This document shows, piece after piece, positions 26,824 through 34,999 of a stretch of 64,000 nt of DNA (within the stretch, counting starts at the first letter, position 1; every line of letters begins with the position of its first letter). Origin of the DNA: Pelomonas sp039929605 (GTDB lineage Bacteria; Pseudomonadota; Gammaproteobacteria; Burkholderiales; Burkholderiaceae_C); the NCBI RefSeq assembly GCF_039929605.1, contig NZ_JBDSQX010000076.1:1-64000 (forward strand), in the 5' to 3' direction. The notes beneath the pieces are model-generated. The model was not told the DNA's origin. It made no database searches and saw nothing but the letters and a program-made list of their open reading frames with translations. A program made the position numbers and the translations under genes.

Positions 26824-27007
26824 GTGGCGCGCGACGCTGACGATGGAGGAAGGCTGAGGACCATCGCAGCGGCGGATGACAGCAGCGTGAAGCGCTCGCG
26901 CTGCCTTGGGAGCGTCACGCGCCTGTCTTCATTGCTCACCACACTGCGGACCCGTAAGACGCTGCGGCCCCGGCCGCCCCAACACTTCCCAAGCTCTGGA
27001 GTTCTCG

Positions 27008-27577
27008 ATGAAGCTCGCCACCCTCGCCCTGGCCCTCGGCCTGGCCTCTCCCGCCTTCGCGGCCGCCCCGTTGTCGGTGGACTTTGAAAAGGACTGGGGC
27101 TTCAGCCCTGAAGTCGGCGACACCTACGCCGCTGAAGGCGTGACGTTCACCAACGTGCTGGGCCTGTCCAACAACGCGGACGAGACGTTCTTCAGCAACG
27201 CCCCGTCGCCCCTGGGCATTGCCTATGCGCAGCTCGACGGCAGCATCAACACGACGGCCTACATGAACGTGGCTGCAGGCGTCACGGGCGGCCTGAGCTT
27301 TTACTACGCCGGCACGGACGTCTCCACCGTCAAGGCCTACTCCGGCTTGAACGGCACCGGCATGTTGCTGGGCACGATCACGCTGGCATCGACCGGCGGC
27401 TACGACAGCTGGACCAAGACCGTACTGAGCTTCAGCGGTTCGGCCCAGTCGTTTGACCTGACCAGCACGGCCGGCATCGCCGCGCTGGACAACATTGCCG
27501 CCGTCCCGGAACCCACCAGCATCGCGCTGATGCTTGCCGGTGGCGCCCTGCTGCTTGCCCGCCGTCGTCGCGCCTGA
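27008..27577 (+). CDS. PEP-CTERM sorting-domain protein
   Basis: The product (189 residues) has a signal peptide (LATLALALGLASPAFAA) and a beta-rich middle part. It ends with a textbook PEP-CTERM signal: VPEPTS, a hydrophobic span and an RRRRA tail. Such proteins are moved to the cell surface by exosortase/EpsH-type systems in exopolysaccharide-making bacteria. A GGAG site (26998-27001) lies six bases before the ATG. The middle part resembles carbohydrate-binding-like sandwich domains but no named domain is claimed. It is transcribed alone and ends at a strong terminator shared with argF. Confidence 0.9.
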   Translation: MKLATLALALGLASPAFAAAPLSVDFEKDWGFSPEVGDTYAAEGVTFTNVLGLSNNADETFFSNAPSPLGIAYAQLDGSINTTAYMNVAAGVTGGLSFYYAGTDVSTVKAYSGLNGTGMLLGTITLASTGGYDSWTKTVLSFSGSAQSFDLTSTAGIAALDNIAAVPEPTSIALMLAGGALLLARRRRA

Positions 27578-27598
27578 TTGGCGGTAAACGCCCAAAAG

Positions 27599-27627
27599 AA
27601 AAGCCGGCTGTTCGCAGCCGGCTTTTT
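27599..27627. terminator. Bidirectional terminator between the PEP-CTERM gene and argF
   Basis: A perfect stem AAAAGCCGGCTG pairs with CAGCCGGCTTTT around a TTCG tetraloop (27611-27614), with T-runs on both strands. It serves the PEP-CTERM gene on the plus strand and argF on the minus strand. Confidence 0.95.
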
Positions 27628-27642
27628 CATGGGTGATGCAAA

Positions 27643-28584
27643 TCAGCCGATGCGGCCGAGCAGCAGGTACTCCATGAGCGCCTTTTGCACGTGCATGCGG
27701 TTTTCGGCCTCTTCCCACACGACCGACTGCGGTCCGTCGATGACGTCCGCCGCCACCTCCTCGCCACGGTGCGCGGGCAGGCAGTGCATAAAGAGGGCGT
27801 CCGGCTTGGCGCGGGCCATCATGTCGGCGTCCACGCACCAGTCCTTGAACGCCGCCTTGCGGGCCTCGTTCTCGGCCTCGTAGCCCATGCTGGTCCAGAC
27901 GTCGGTGGTGACCAGGTCGGCGCCGGCGCAAGCCTCGCGCGGGTCGTCGAAGACGCGGTAGCAATTCGCGTCCTTCACGCCTGCCACGGCATGGTCAATG
28001 CCGTAGCCGCTCGGCGTACTGACATGCACCGTGAAGCCCAGGATCTCCGCCGCCTGGAGCCAGGTGTTGGCCATGTTGTTGCCGTCACCCACCCACGCCA
28101 CGACGCGGCCTTTCAGGCAGTCCATGTCGATGGAGCCGCGTCGGTCCATGCCGCGCGCCTCAATGAAGGTGAACAGGTCGGCCAGGATCTGGCAGGGGTG
28201 GTATTCGTTGGTCAGCCCGTTGATGACCGGCACGCGCGAGTGCGCCGCGAAGGCTTCGAGCTTGCTCTGCTCGTAGGTGCGGATCATGACGATATCGACC
28301 ATGCGGCTGATGACGCGCGCCGAGTCCTCCACCGGCTCGGCTCGGCCCAGCTGGCTGTCGCCCGTCGTCAGGTGCACGACTGAGCCGCCCATCTGGTACA
28401 TGCCCGCCTCGAAGCTGACGCGCGTTCGCGTGCTGGCCTTCTCGAAGATCATGGCCAGCGTGCGGTCCTGCAGCGGCTGGTATCGCTCGTAGTTCTTGAA
28501 GCGGCGCTTGATGATGCCGGCGCGGTCGAACAGGTGGGCGTATTCCTCGGCCCGCAGATCCTTGAACTGGAGGTAGTGGCGCAT
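27643..28584 (-). CDS. argF: Ornithine carbamoyltransferase
   Basis: This enzyme joins ornithine and carbamoyl phosphate to citrulline in arginine synthesis, in the cytoplasm. The carbamoyl-phosphate motif STRTRVSFE, the HPCQ motif (EYHPCQILAD) and the ornithine/His-Cys-Leu-Pro motif MHCLPAHRG are all intact. The start at 28584 gives the usual N-terminus MRHYLQFKDL and has a GGGGGA site nearby; an in-frame ATG at 28605, overlapping the argD stop as ATGA, would add seven residues. It follows argD directly, so the two form an arginine biosynthesis unit reading on the minus strand. Confidence 0.96.
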   Translation of the reverse strand: MRHYLQFKDLRAEEYAHLFDRAGIIKRRFKNYERYQPLQDRTLAMIFEKASTRTRVSFEAGMYQMGGSVVHLTTGDSQLGRAEPVEDSARVISRMVDIVMIRTYEQSKLEAFAAHSRVPVINGLTNEYHPCQILADLFTFIEARGMDRRGSIDMDCLKGRVVAWVGDGNNMANTWLQAAEILGFTVHVSTPSGYGIDHAVAGVKDANCYRVFDDPREACAGADLVTTDVWTSMGYEAENEARKAAFKDWCVDADMMARAKPDALFMHCLPAHRGEEVAADVIDGPQSVVWEEAENRMHVQKALMEYLLLGRIG

Positions 28585-28601
28585 CAGTGTGTCCCCCGGC
28601 T

Positions 28602-29807
28602 TCATGGCTTGGGCTGGGCGAGGAAGGCCTTGATCAGCGGCACCAGCAGGGCCGTGATCTGGCGTGCCTCGTCATGCGTGAGGATCAGCGGCGGCAGCAG
28701 GCGCACGACGCGGTCTGCGGTGATGCTGATCAACAGGCCTGCTTCCAAGCTTTGCGTGAGCAGCACGCCGGCGGGGCGGTCCAGCTCGATGCCGAGCATC
28801 AGGCCCTGGCCGCGGATCTCGACGACGCCGGCCTCACCAGCCAGGCCCTCGGCCAGGCCATTGCGCAGCGTCGCGCCCACGGCGACGGCGTTGGCCAGCA
28901 GGCCGTCCTCTTCCATGATCGTCAGCGTCTCGACGCCGGCACGCATGGCCAGCGGGTTGCCGCCGAAGGTCGTGCCGTGGTTGCCCGCCTTCAACACACC
29001 GGCCGCACGCGGGCCGCAGACGACGGCGCCGATGGGCACGCCCGAACCCAGGCCCTTGGCCAGCGGCATCACGTCCGGCTGGATGCCGGCCCACTGGTGC
29101 GCGAACCACTTGCCGGTGCGGCCGATGCCGCACTGCACCTCGTCCAGCATCAGCAGCAGGTCGTGCGCGTCGCAGATGCGGCGCAGCGCCTGCAGGAACT
29201 CGACACGCGCCGGGTTGATGCCGCCTTCGCCCTGGATGGTTTCCAGGAAGATGGCCGTGATGTTGGGGTGAGCGGCAATGGCCGCCTCGACGGCGGCCGC
29301 ATCATTCAGCGGCACGCGCACGAAGCCTTGCACCAGCGGCCCGAAGCCGGCCTGGATCTTGGGGTTGGCCGTGGCCGACAGCGTGGCGATGGAGCGGCCA
29401 TGGAAGGCGCCTTCGAAGACAAGAATCTCCGGCGACGTGTTGCCACGGTCATGGCCGAACTTGCGGGCGATCTTCAAAGCCGCCTCGTTGGCCTCCAGTC
29501 CGCTATTGCAGAAGAAGACATTGGCGAGACCCGAAAGCTCGCAGAGCTTGTCGGCCAGTTGCTCCTGCAGCGGCACGCGGTAGTAGTTGCTGCTGTGGAT
29601 CAGCTTGGCGATCTGGTCCTGCAGCGCCGGTACCAGGCGCGGGTGGTTGTGGCCCAGCGTGTTGACCGCAATGCCGCCCAGCCCGTCCAGCAGTCGTCGG
29701 CCGGTCGTGTCCCAGACCCAGCAGCCCTGGCCGTGCGAAAGCGCAACGGGCAGGCGGCCATAGGTCGGCATCACGTGGGCGTCGGATGGGAGGGCATCAG
29801 CGTTCAT
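28602..29807 (-). CDS. argD: Acetylornithine/succinylornithine aminotransferase
   Basis: This PLP enzyme converts N-acetylglutamate semialdehyde to N-acetylornithine and can serve lysine synthesis. The 401-residue product shows class III aminotransferase features: FCNSGLEANEAALK, EGAFHGRS, ETIQGEGGI, LDEVQCGIGRTG, and the PLP-binding Lys in PLAKGLGSG. The start at 29807 follows a GGAGA site. It overlaps the argF region by four bases. The DUF3579 gene diverges upstream, as in many Burkholderiales. Confidence 0.95.
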   Translation of the reverse strand: MNADALPSDAHVMPTYGRLPVALSHGQGCWVWDTTGRRLLDGLGGIAVNTLGHNHPRLVPALQDQIAKLIHSSNYYRVPLQEQLADKLCELSGLANVFFCNSGLEANEAALKIARKFGHDRGNTSPEILVFEGAFHGRSIATLSATANPKIQAGFGPLVQGFVRVPLNDAAAVEAAIAAHPNITAIFLETIQGEGGINPARVEFLQALRRICDAHDLLLMLDEVQCGIGRTGKWFAHQWAGIQPDVMPLAKGLGSGVPIGAVVCGPRAAGVLKAGNHGTTFGGNPLAMRAGVETLTIMEEDGLLANAVAVGATLRNGLAEGLAGEAGVVEIRGQGLMLGIELDRPAGVLLTQSLEAGLLISITADRVVRLLPPLILTHDEARQITALLVPLIKAFLAQPKP

Positions 29808-29956
29808 CGGGTCTCCGATTGGGTGGGGAAAAGCGAGTTTTTGATTCTAGAGTCGATGCGCTGCGGTTTGCTGCGCCGCAACAGATGGCGGTGAGCCGAG
29901 GCACAATGGCCGCCTTTGGCAGCGGTGCTCCGCTGTACCGTAAAGCCGACCTTTCC

Positions 29957-30304
29957 ATGACCGTTGTCCAACCGCCGCGCGAAGTATTCATCCAGGGTGT
30001 CACGCTGGATGGACGCACCTTCCGCCCCAGCGATTGGGCCGAGCGCCTGGCCGGCGCAATGTCGAGTTTCCGGCCCGGCGGCGTGCGCGGTGGCATCGGC
30101 GCCCACATCGGTTATTCGCCGCTGTGCGTGCCCAACATCATCAACGGCGTGAAGTGCGTCATCGTCAATGAAGAACTCCGGCGCCTCGAACCGATGGCCT
30201 GGGACTTCGTCATGAACTTCGCGCGCGACAACAACCTCCAGGTTGCTGAAGCCTGCCTTTTGCCAGACGGGCCCGACGGGGCAGGCGGCAAGCCGATCGA
30301 CTGA
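29957..30304 (+). CDS. DUF3579 family protein
   Basis: The product (115 residues) matches the DUF3579 family of Betaproteobacteria: EVFIQGVTLDGRTFRPSDWA near the start, then HIGYSPLCVPNIINGVKCV and MAWDFVMNFARDNNL. The start at 29957 gives the normal N-terminus; upstream in-frame codons are part of the intergenic region. Function is unknown. It is consistently found beside argD/argF and rpsT in the order, which supports the assignment. No membrane segment or signal is present. Confidence 0.9.
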   Translation: MTVVQPPREVFIQGVTLDGRTFRPSDWAERLAGAMSSFRPGGVRGGIGAHIGYSPLCVPNIINGVKCVIVNEELRRLEPMAWDFVMNFARDNNLQVAEACLLPDGPDGAGGKPID

Positions 30305-30382
30305 TCTCGACACTAGCGACACTCCCAGGGCGCAGCGGCCCGTTGCGCCGTTATCCTCGTTGGCTACGTTTTGACATTGCCG

Positions 30383-31252
30383 ATGACCTTCAGCGCTACC
30401 GCCACCCCGATGCCCGCCGCGTCCGCCGCCACTCCGGTGGACGTGCGGCCGACGTCAACCGGCGTCTGGGTGCTGCTGCGCGGGTTATCTCGCGAGAGCG
30501 GGCATTGGGGTGTCTTCCCTGAACATCTGCTGCGCGAACTGCGCGCGCTGCGGCCGGACTCGCAAGTGCTGTCGCTGGATCTGCCCGGCACTGGCACGCA
30601 GCGCCGCCAGCCCAGCCCGACCCAGGTCTCGGCCATCGTCGACGCCTGCCGTGCGGAGTTGCTGCGTCGGGGCGTCAGAGGGCCCTTGTCCGTCATCGGC
30701 ATGTCGCTCGGTGCTGCCGTGCTCGCCGACTGGGCCAACCGTTACCCGAGCGAAATCGAAGCCGGCGTGCTGATCAACCCCAGCCTGCGGCCTTTCAGCG
30801 AACTCTTTCGCAAGCCGCGGCCGTTGAACTATCTCGGTCTGGCGCTGCTGTCACTGAGCCGCTTCAGCGCTCGTCTGCGCGAAGAGCGCGTCCTTAGGCT
30901 GACGACGCGGCTGACACCGCCCCAGGCGGTCATCGACCGCTGGCTGGAACTCCAGCGTCAGCACCCGCTGGGCGTGCGCAACACCGCGCGGCAGTTGCTG
31001 GCCAGCCTGCGCTACCGCGCCAGTCGCACTCGCCCGGCAGCGCCCATGCTGCTGCTCTGCAGCAAGGCCGACAGCCTCGTCGACTGGCGCTGCTCGCAGG
31101 CCATCAGCCGCGCCTGGGGTGCGCCGCTGCGCCTGCACACCAAGGCCGGCCACGACCTGCCACTGGATGACCCGCAGTGGGTTGCCCGCGCCGTCGCGGA
31201 GTGGCTGCGTGACCGCAGCATCCAGGGCGTCGGGGCGGGCGAGTGGCATTGA
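30383..31252 (+). CDS. Alpha/beta hydrolase
   Basis: The product (289 residues) has an alpha/beta-hydrolase fold: oxyanion region LLRGLSRESGHWG, nucleophile elbow GMSLGAA (Ser about 113), catalytic Asp candidate in LLCSKADSLVD and catalytic His in TKAGHDLPLDDP. The ATG at 30383 is preferred to a TTG four codons earlier. Substrate is not predictable; esterase or thioesterase activity is likely. It lies alone between the DUF3579 gene and the hairpin region shared with rpsT. Confidence 0.85.
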   Translation: MTFSATATPMPAASAATPVDVRPTSTGVWVLLRGLSRESGHWGVFPEHLLRELRALRPDSQVLSLDLPGTGTQRRQPSPTQVSAIVDACRAELLRRGVRGPLSVIGMSLGAAVLADWANRYPSEIEAGVLINPSLRPFSELFRKPRPLNYLGLALLSLSRFSARLREERVLRLTTRLTPPQAVIDRWLELQRQHPLGVRNTARQLLASLRYRASRTRPAAPMLLLCSKADSLVDWRCSQAISRAWGAPLRLHTKAGHDLPLDDPQWVARAVAEWLRDRSIQGVGAGEWH

Positions 31253-31360
31253 GCGAGCCCCTCGCCCAGTTTCGCCTGCTGAACGCGGCGAACCTGGTCG
31301 GTCCCCCGAGGGGACGAGGCTGTTTGCGGCATTGAGCCGCAACGAGCCTCAGGCGGGCCG

Positions 31361-31379
31361 GCTTGGGGCGGCCCGGCGC
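31361..31379. repeat. Dispersed 19-bp intergenic word, copy 1
   Basis: The 19 bases GCTTGGGGCGGCCCGGCGC occur here and identically at 40282-40300, both times in noncoding gaps. Upstream, 31255-31300 also resembles 56206-56250. The copies look like members of a small intergenic repeat family. Confidence 0.65.
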
Positions 31380-31410
31380 TCGGCCCGAATATCCCGATAC
31401 CAATGCAGAA

Positions 31411-31428
31411 GGCCCGCTTGCGCGGGCC
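31411..31428. terminator. Hairpin of the hydrolase/rpsT intergenic region (first)
   Basis: GGCCCGC (31411-31417) pairs with GCGGGCC (31422-31428) around a TTGC loop. It lies 158 bases after the hydrolase stop. The T-run is poor; it may act as a second barrier between convergent transcripts. Confidence 0.5.
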
Positions 31429-31442
31429 CCTGAAACCAGAAA

Positions 31443-31458
31443 GCCCGCTTTCGCGGGC
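31443..31458 (-). terminator. Terminator of rpsT
   Basis: GCCCGC (31443-31448) pairs with GCGGGC (31453-31458). Read on the minus strand the loop is GAAA and the stem is followed by TTTCTGGTTT. It lies 32 bases after the rpsT stop codon and is the likely end of that transcript. Confidence 0.75.
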
Positions 31459-31490
31459 CTTCGGCTTTGCACCAGAGCTGGTTTGTTCTA

Positions 31491-31787
31491 TCAGGCGGCG
31501 AGCGCCTTGATTTTGGCGGACAGGCGGCTCTTGTGACGAGCAGCCTTGTTCTTGTGGAAGATGCCCTTGTCGGCGACCGAATCGATCACCGCCTGGGCAT
31601 TCTTGAAAAGGTCAGCGGCCTTGGACTTGTCGCCCGCAGTCACTGCCTTTTGCACGTTCTTGACGACCGTGCGGAATTGGGAACGCAGCGCCGTGTTGGC
31701 GGCATTGAGCTTGGCGTCCTGGCGGACGCGCTTAAGGCCCGATGCCAGGCGGACTGTCTTCTTTTTGGCTTTGGAGCTGGTTGCCAT
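31491..31787 (-). CDS. rpsT: 30S ribosomal protein S20
   Basis: This is the small primary 16S rRNA-binding protein S20, 98 residues, very basic and helical. Family patterns include RLASGLKRVRQDAKLNAANTALRS near the start and GIFHKNKAARHKSRL near the end. It is monocistronic, with its own promoter at 31822-31851 and a terminator at 31443-31458, and is divergent from murJ as in many Proteobacteria. Confidence 0.97.
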   Translation of the reverse strand: MATSSKAKKKTVRLASGLKRVRQDAKLNAANTALRSQFRTVVKNVQKAVTAGDKSKAADLFKNAQAVIDSVADKGIFHKNKAARHKSRLSAKIKALAA

Positions 31788-31821
31788 GCTGTGTCTATAC
31801 CCAGTTGGTGCAAAGACAGCG

Positions 31822-31851
31822 AGTATAGCCCGAAAACAGGTTTAAAGCCAA
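31822..31851 (-). promoter_or_regulatory. Sigma-70-type promoter of rpsT
   Basis: On the minus strand a TTGGCT box (complement of 31846-31851) is followed after 18 bases by TATACT (complement of 31822-31827). The distance to the rpsT start is about 35 bases, which suits a short leader. Confidence 0.7.
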
Positions 31852-31907
31852 GTGAGCGCGAGGAGTTTCAAACGAGGCGCGATTCTCCACACAGATAATC
31901 CTGCGCC

Positions 31908-33470
31908 ATGAATCTGCTGCGTGCCGCGTCGACCATTTCCCTGCTGACCCTGACCTCGCGCATCACCGGCCTCGTTCGCGAAACCATGGTGGCCGGCCTG
32001 TTTGGCGCCACGGCGATGACGGATGCGTTCCTCGTGGCCTTCCGCATTCCCAACCTGCTGCGACGGCTGTTCGCGGAGGGCGCTTTCTCCCAGGCCTTCG
32101 TGCCGCTGCTGGCGGCCACCAAGGCGACTGAGGGCGAAGACGCGACACGGCGCCTCGTCGATGCCGTAGCCACCGTGTTGCTGTGGGCCTTGGTGGCAAC
32201 TTCGGCGCTCGGCGTCGTCGCGGCGCCGGTGCTGGTCTGGCTGCTGGGATCGGGCCTGCCGGGCGAGGCCTTCGACGCGTCGGTCGTCATGACGCGCGTC
32301 ATGTTTCCCTACATCGGCTGCATGTCGATGGTGGCGCTATCGGCCGGCATCCTGAACACCTGGCGGCGCTTCGTCGTACCGGCGGCGACACCGGTGCTGC
32401 TCAATCTCAGCGTTATCGCCGTGGGTTGGGCGCTGGCCGGGCCGCTCGAGCGCGCCGGCTACCCCGGCATCTATGCGATGGCCTTCGGTGTCATGTTGGG
32501 TGGCGTGCTGCAGTTGCTGGTGCAGTGGCCGGCCCTGCGGGCCATCGGGGCGATGCCAAGCATGCGCCTGAGCTGGCGCGGCTTGCAGGAATCGCGCGCC
32601 AATCCGGGCGTCGGTCGCGTCATCCGAGGCATGGGCCCGGCCCTGCTCGGTGTCGGCGTGGCGCAGCTGTCGCTGATGATCAACACGCAGATCTCCAGCC
32701 ATCTGGGCGCCGGTGCAACGTCCTGGCTGAATTACGCGGATCGGCTGATGGAGTTCCCCATCGGCCTGCTCGGCGTAGCGCTGTCTGCCGTGTTGACGCC
32801 GCAGCTCTCCGCCGCCCAGGCTTCGGGTGAGAACGAGCGCTACAGCCGCCTGCTCGACTGGGGCTTGCGCCTGGTGCTGCTGCTAGCCTTGCCCTGTGCC
32901 GTGGCGCTGCTGGTGTTCGCCACCCCGCTGACGGCTGTGCTCTATCACCGCAAGGCGTTCACCGCCGTCGATGTGCTTCACACCTCGGAGGCCGTCATGG
33001 GCTGGGGCGTTGGACTGCTCGGGCTGATCGCCATCAAGGTGCTGGCCCCCGGCTTCTATGCCCGCCAGGACACCGGCACGCCGGCCAAGATCGCCGTCGC
33101 CGTGCTGGTGCTGACGCAGTGCTTCAACCTCGTGTTCGTGCCCTGGATCGGCGTCGCGGGCCTGGCGTTGTCCATCGGCGCGGGCGCACTGGTCAACGCC
33201 GGCTGGCTGCTGTGGGGGCTGAGGAAGCTGGGCAGTTATCGCCCGGAGCCGGGCTGGACGAGCTTCAGCCTGCGCGTGGCGCTGGGCTGCGCCGCCATGG
33301 GATTGCTGCAATGGCAGTTGGCGACGCGGCTGGACTGGATCGCCCTGGGCGCTCACGAGCTCCAGCGCGCCCTCGTCATGGCGGCCAGCCTCGGCGCCAG
33401 CGCCGTCGTGTATTTCGCCGTGCTGCTGCTGGCCGGCATGCGGCCCAAGGCCCTGGGTCGTCCGAGTTGA
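31908..33470 (+). CDS. murJ: Lipid II flippase MurJ
   Basis: This inner-membrane protein flips lipid-linked peptidoglycan precursor to the periplasmic face. The 520-residue product has about fourteen membrane spans and the family start STISLLTLTSRITGLVRETM, followed by AFRIPNLLRRLFAEGAFSQA, including the conserved Arg residues of the central cavity. The stop shares one base with the start of the SirB1-like gene (TGATG). It is divergent from rpsT. Confidence 0.96.
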   Translation: MNLLRAASTISLLTLTSRITGLVRETMVAGLFGATAMTDAFLVAFRIPNLLRRLFAEGAFSQAFVPLLAATKATEGEDATRRLVDAVATVLLWALVATSALGVVAAPVLVWLLGSGLPGEAFDASVVMTRVMFPYIGCMSMVALSAGILNTWRRFVVPAATPVLLNLSVIAVGWALAGPLERAGYPGIYAMAFGVMLGGVLQLLVQWPALRAIGAMPSMRLSWRGLQESRANPGVGRVIRGMGPALLGVGVAQLSLMINTQISSHLGAGATSWLNYADRLMEFPIGLLGVALSAVLTPQLSAAQASGENERYSRLLDWGLRLVLLLALPCAVALLVFATPLTAVLYHRKAFTAVDVLHTSEAVMGWGVGLLGLIAIKVLAPGFYARQDTGTPAKIAVAVLVLTQCFNLVFVPWIGVAGLALSIGAGALVNAGWLLWGLRKLGSYRPEPGWTSFSLRVALGCAAMGLLQWQLATRLDWIALGAHELQRALVMAASLGASAVVYFAVLLLAGMRPKALGRPS

Positions 33471-34321
33471 TGAAATACGCCGCGCCGACGCCGCTCGACT
33501 ACTTCGCCACGCTGGTGGCGGAGGACGAGAGCCTGAACCTCCTCGAAGCCGCCATCAGCCTGGCGCAAGACGACCACCCCCGGCTGGACGTGCAGGCCTC
33601 GCTGGCCCAGGTGGACGCTTTCGCGCGCCGGCTGCGCGAGCGCATCGGGCCCGAGACGGCGCCGCCCGACCGGCTGCGCCTGCTGACGCGCTTCTTTCAC
33701 GGCGAGCTGGGTTTCGCCGGCAACCTGAACAACTACTACGCGGCCGACAACAGCTTCGTCCACCGCGTGCTGGAAACACGGCGCGGCATTCCCATCACGC
33801 TGGCCGTGCTGCTGCTGGAGCTGGGCGAGCAGGCGGGCCTGCGCATGGCGGGCGTGGCCTTCCCCGGCCATTTCCTCGTCAAGTGCCGCATCGGGCTAGG
33901 TGAGGTCGTCATTGACCCCTTCACAGGCGAGGCGCTTTCGGCCAGTCGGCTGGACGAATTGCTGGCCGTCTACCGCCAGGGCAGCGACTTGCCGAATGAC
34001 CTGGAGCTGCCGCTGGAATTCTTCCTTCGCGCCGCCACCAAGCGCCAGATCCTGGCCCGCATGCTGCGCAACCTCAGGGAAGTGCACCGCGCCGCATGCG
34101 ACTGGCCGCGTTTGCTGGCCGTGCAGCAGCGCCTGGTCGTGCTGCTGCCTGGCGACGCGATCGAGCGGCGCGACCGCGCCCTCGCGCTGCAGGCCGTGGG
34201 TGCCAACGCCGCTGCGGCCGAGGATCTAGTTTTTTACCTGGCCGAGTGCGGCGACGCGCCTGACGCGGACGCGCTGCGCGATCGCCTCGCCGAGCTGCTT
34301 GCGCAGCGTCCGAAACGATGA
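33470..34321 (+). CDS. SirB1-like transglutaminase-fold/TPR protein
   Basis: The 283-residue product belongs to the SirB1/YchA family: FFHGELGFAGNLNNYYAADN, LETRRGIPITLAVL and VAFPGHFLVKC in the transglutaminase-like N-terminal half, and helical TPR-like repeats after about residue 190. The usual catalytic Cys of the fold is not evident, as in other SirB1 proteins, so a binding or regulatory role is likely. The start at 33470 is fixed by overlap with the murJ stop; the stop overlaps hda by four bases, so murJ, this gene and hda may be co-translated. Confidence 0.88.
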   Translation: MKYAAPTPLDYFATLVAEDESLNLLEAAISLAQDDHPRLDVQASLAQVDAFARRLRERIGPETAPPDRLRLLTRFFHGELGFAGNLNNYYAADNSFVHRVLETRRGIPITLAVLLLELGEQAGLRMAGVAFPGHFLVKCRIGLGEVVIDPFTGEALSASRLDELLAVYRQGSDLPNDLELPLEFFLRAATKRQILARMLRNLREVHRAACDWPRLLAVQQRLVVLLPGDAIERRDRALALQAVGANAAAAEDLVFYLAECGDAPDADALRDRLAELLAQRPKR

Positions 34322-34983
34322 GGCAGATCCCGCTCGCGCTGCTGGCTCCGCCCGCACACAGCTTCGACAACTTCCTGCCCGGCGCCAATGCCGAGGCGCT
34401 GGCCTATCTGCTCGGCCTGATGCCCGCCGATCCACCGGTGCTGCTGTGGGGCCCGACGGGTTCGGGCAAGACCCATCTGCTGCAGGCGCTGGCAGAGCGC
34501 TGGCAAGCCGCCGGCCAGCGTGTCGCTTGGTATGACGCCGACACCGCCTTGCCCTGGGAGCTGCCGGCGCATGAGAGCCTGCTGCTGCTGGACGACTGCC
34601 AGCGTTTCGACGCCGGCCAGCAGCATGCGGCCTTTGCGCTCTTCGTCGAATCGGCAGGGCAGGGCTACACCTTCGTTGCCGCAGCCGATGCGCCCGCCAT
34701 CGACCTCACCGTTCGCGAGGACCTGCGCACCCGCCTCGGCTGGGGCCCCGGCTTTGCGCTGGAACCGCTGCGCGAGGCCGAGATGCGCGCGGTGCTGCGC
34801 CGCGAGGCCGACCGCCGCGGCCTGCTGCTCGGCGACGACGTGCTGTCCTATCTGCTGACTCGCTTCGAGCGCAATCTCAAGGGCTTGATGGCGCTGCTGG
34901 AGCGGCTCGACGAGTTCGCCCTGGCCAGCAAGCGGCCGCTGACCGTGCCGCTGTTGAAGGCCATGTTGGCCGACGAAAAATAG
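34318..34983 (+). CDS. hda: DnaA regulatory inactivator Hda
   Basis: This is a DnaA-like AAA+ ATPase without the DNA-binding domain. With the DNA-loaded beta clamp it promotes hydrolysis of DnaA-bound ATP and limits re-initiation of replication. The 221-residue product shows the FDNFLPGANAEAL N-terminus, Walker A GPTGSGKTH, Walker B LLLLDDCQRF, and sensor-2 segment RFERNLKGLMALLERLD. The clamp-binding N-terminal motif QIPLAL lies at residues 3-8. Its start overlaps the SirB1-like stop (ATGA). Confidence 0.93.
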   Translation: MRQIPLALLAPPAHSFDNFLPGANAEALAYLLGLMPADPPVLLWGPTGSGKTHLLQALAERWQAAGQRVAWYDADTALPWELPAHESLLLLDDCQRFDAGQQHAAFALFVESAGQGYTFVAAADAPAIDLTVREDLRTRLGWGPGFALEPLREAEMRAVLRREADRRGLLLGDDVLSYLLTRFERNLKGLMALLERLDEFALASKRPLTVPLLKAMLADEK

Positions 34984-34999
34984 ACTCTGACCCCATTTT

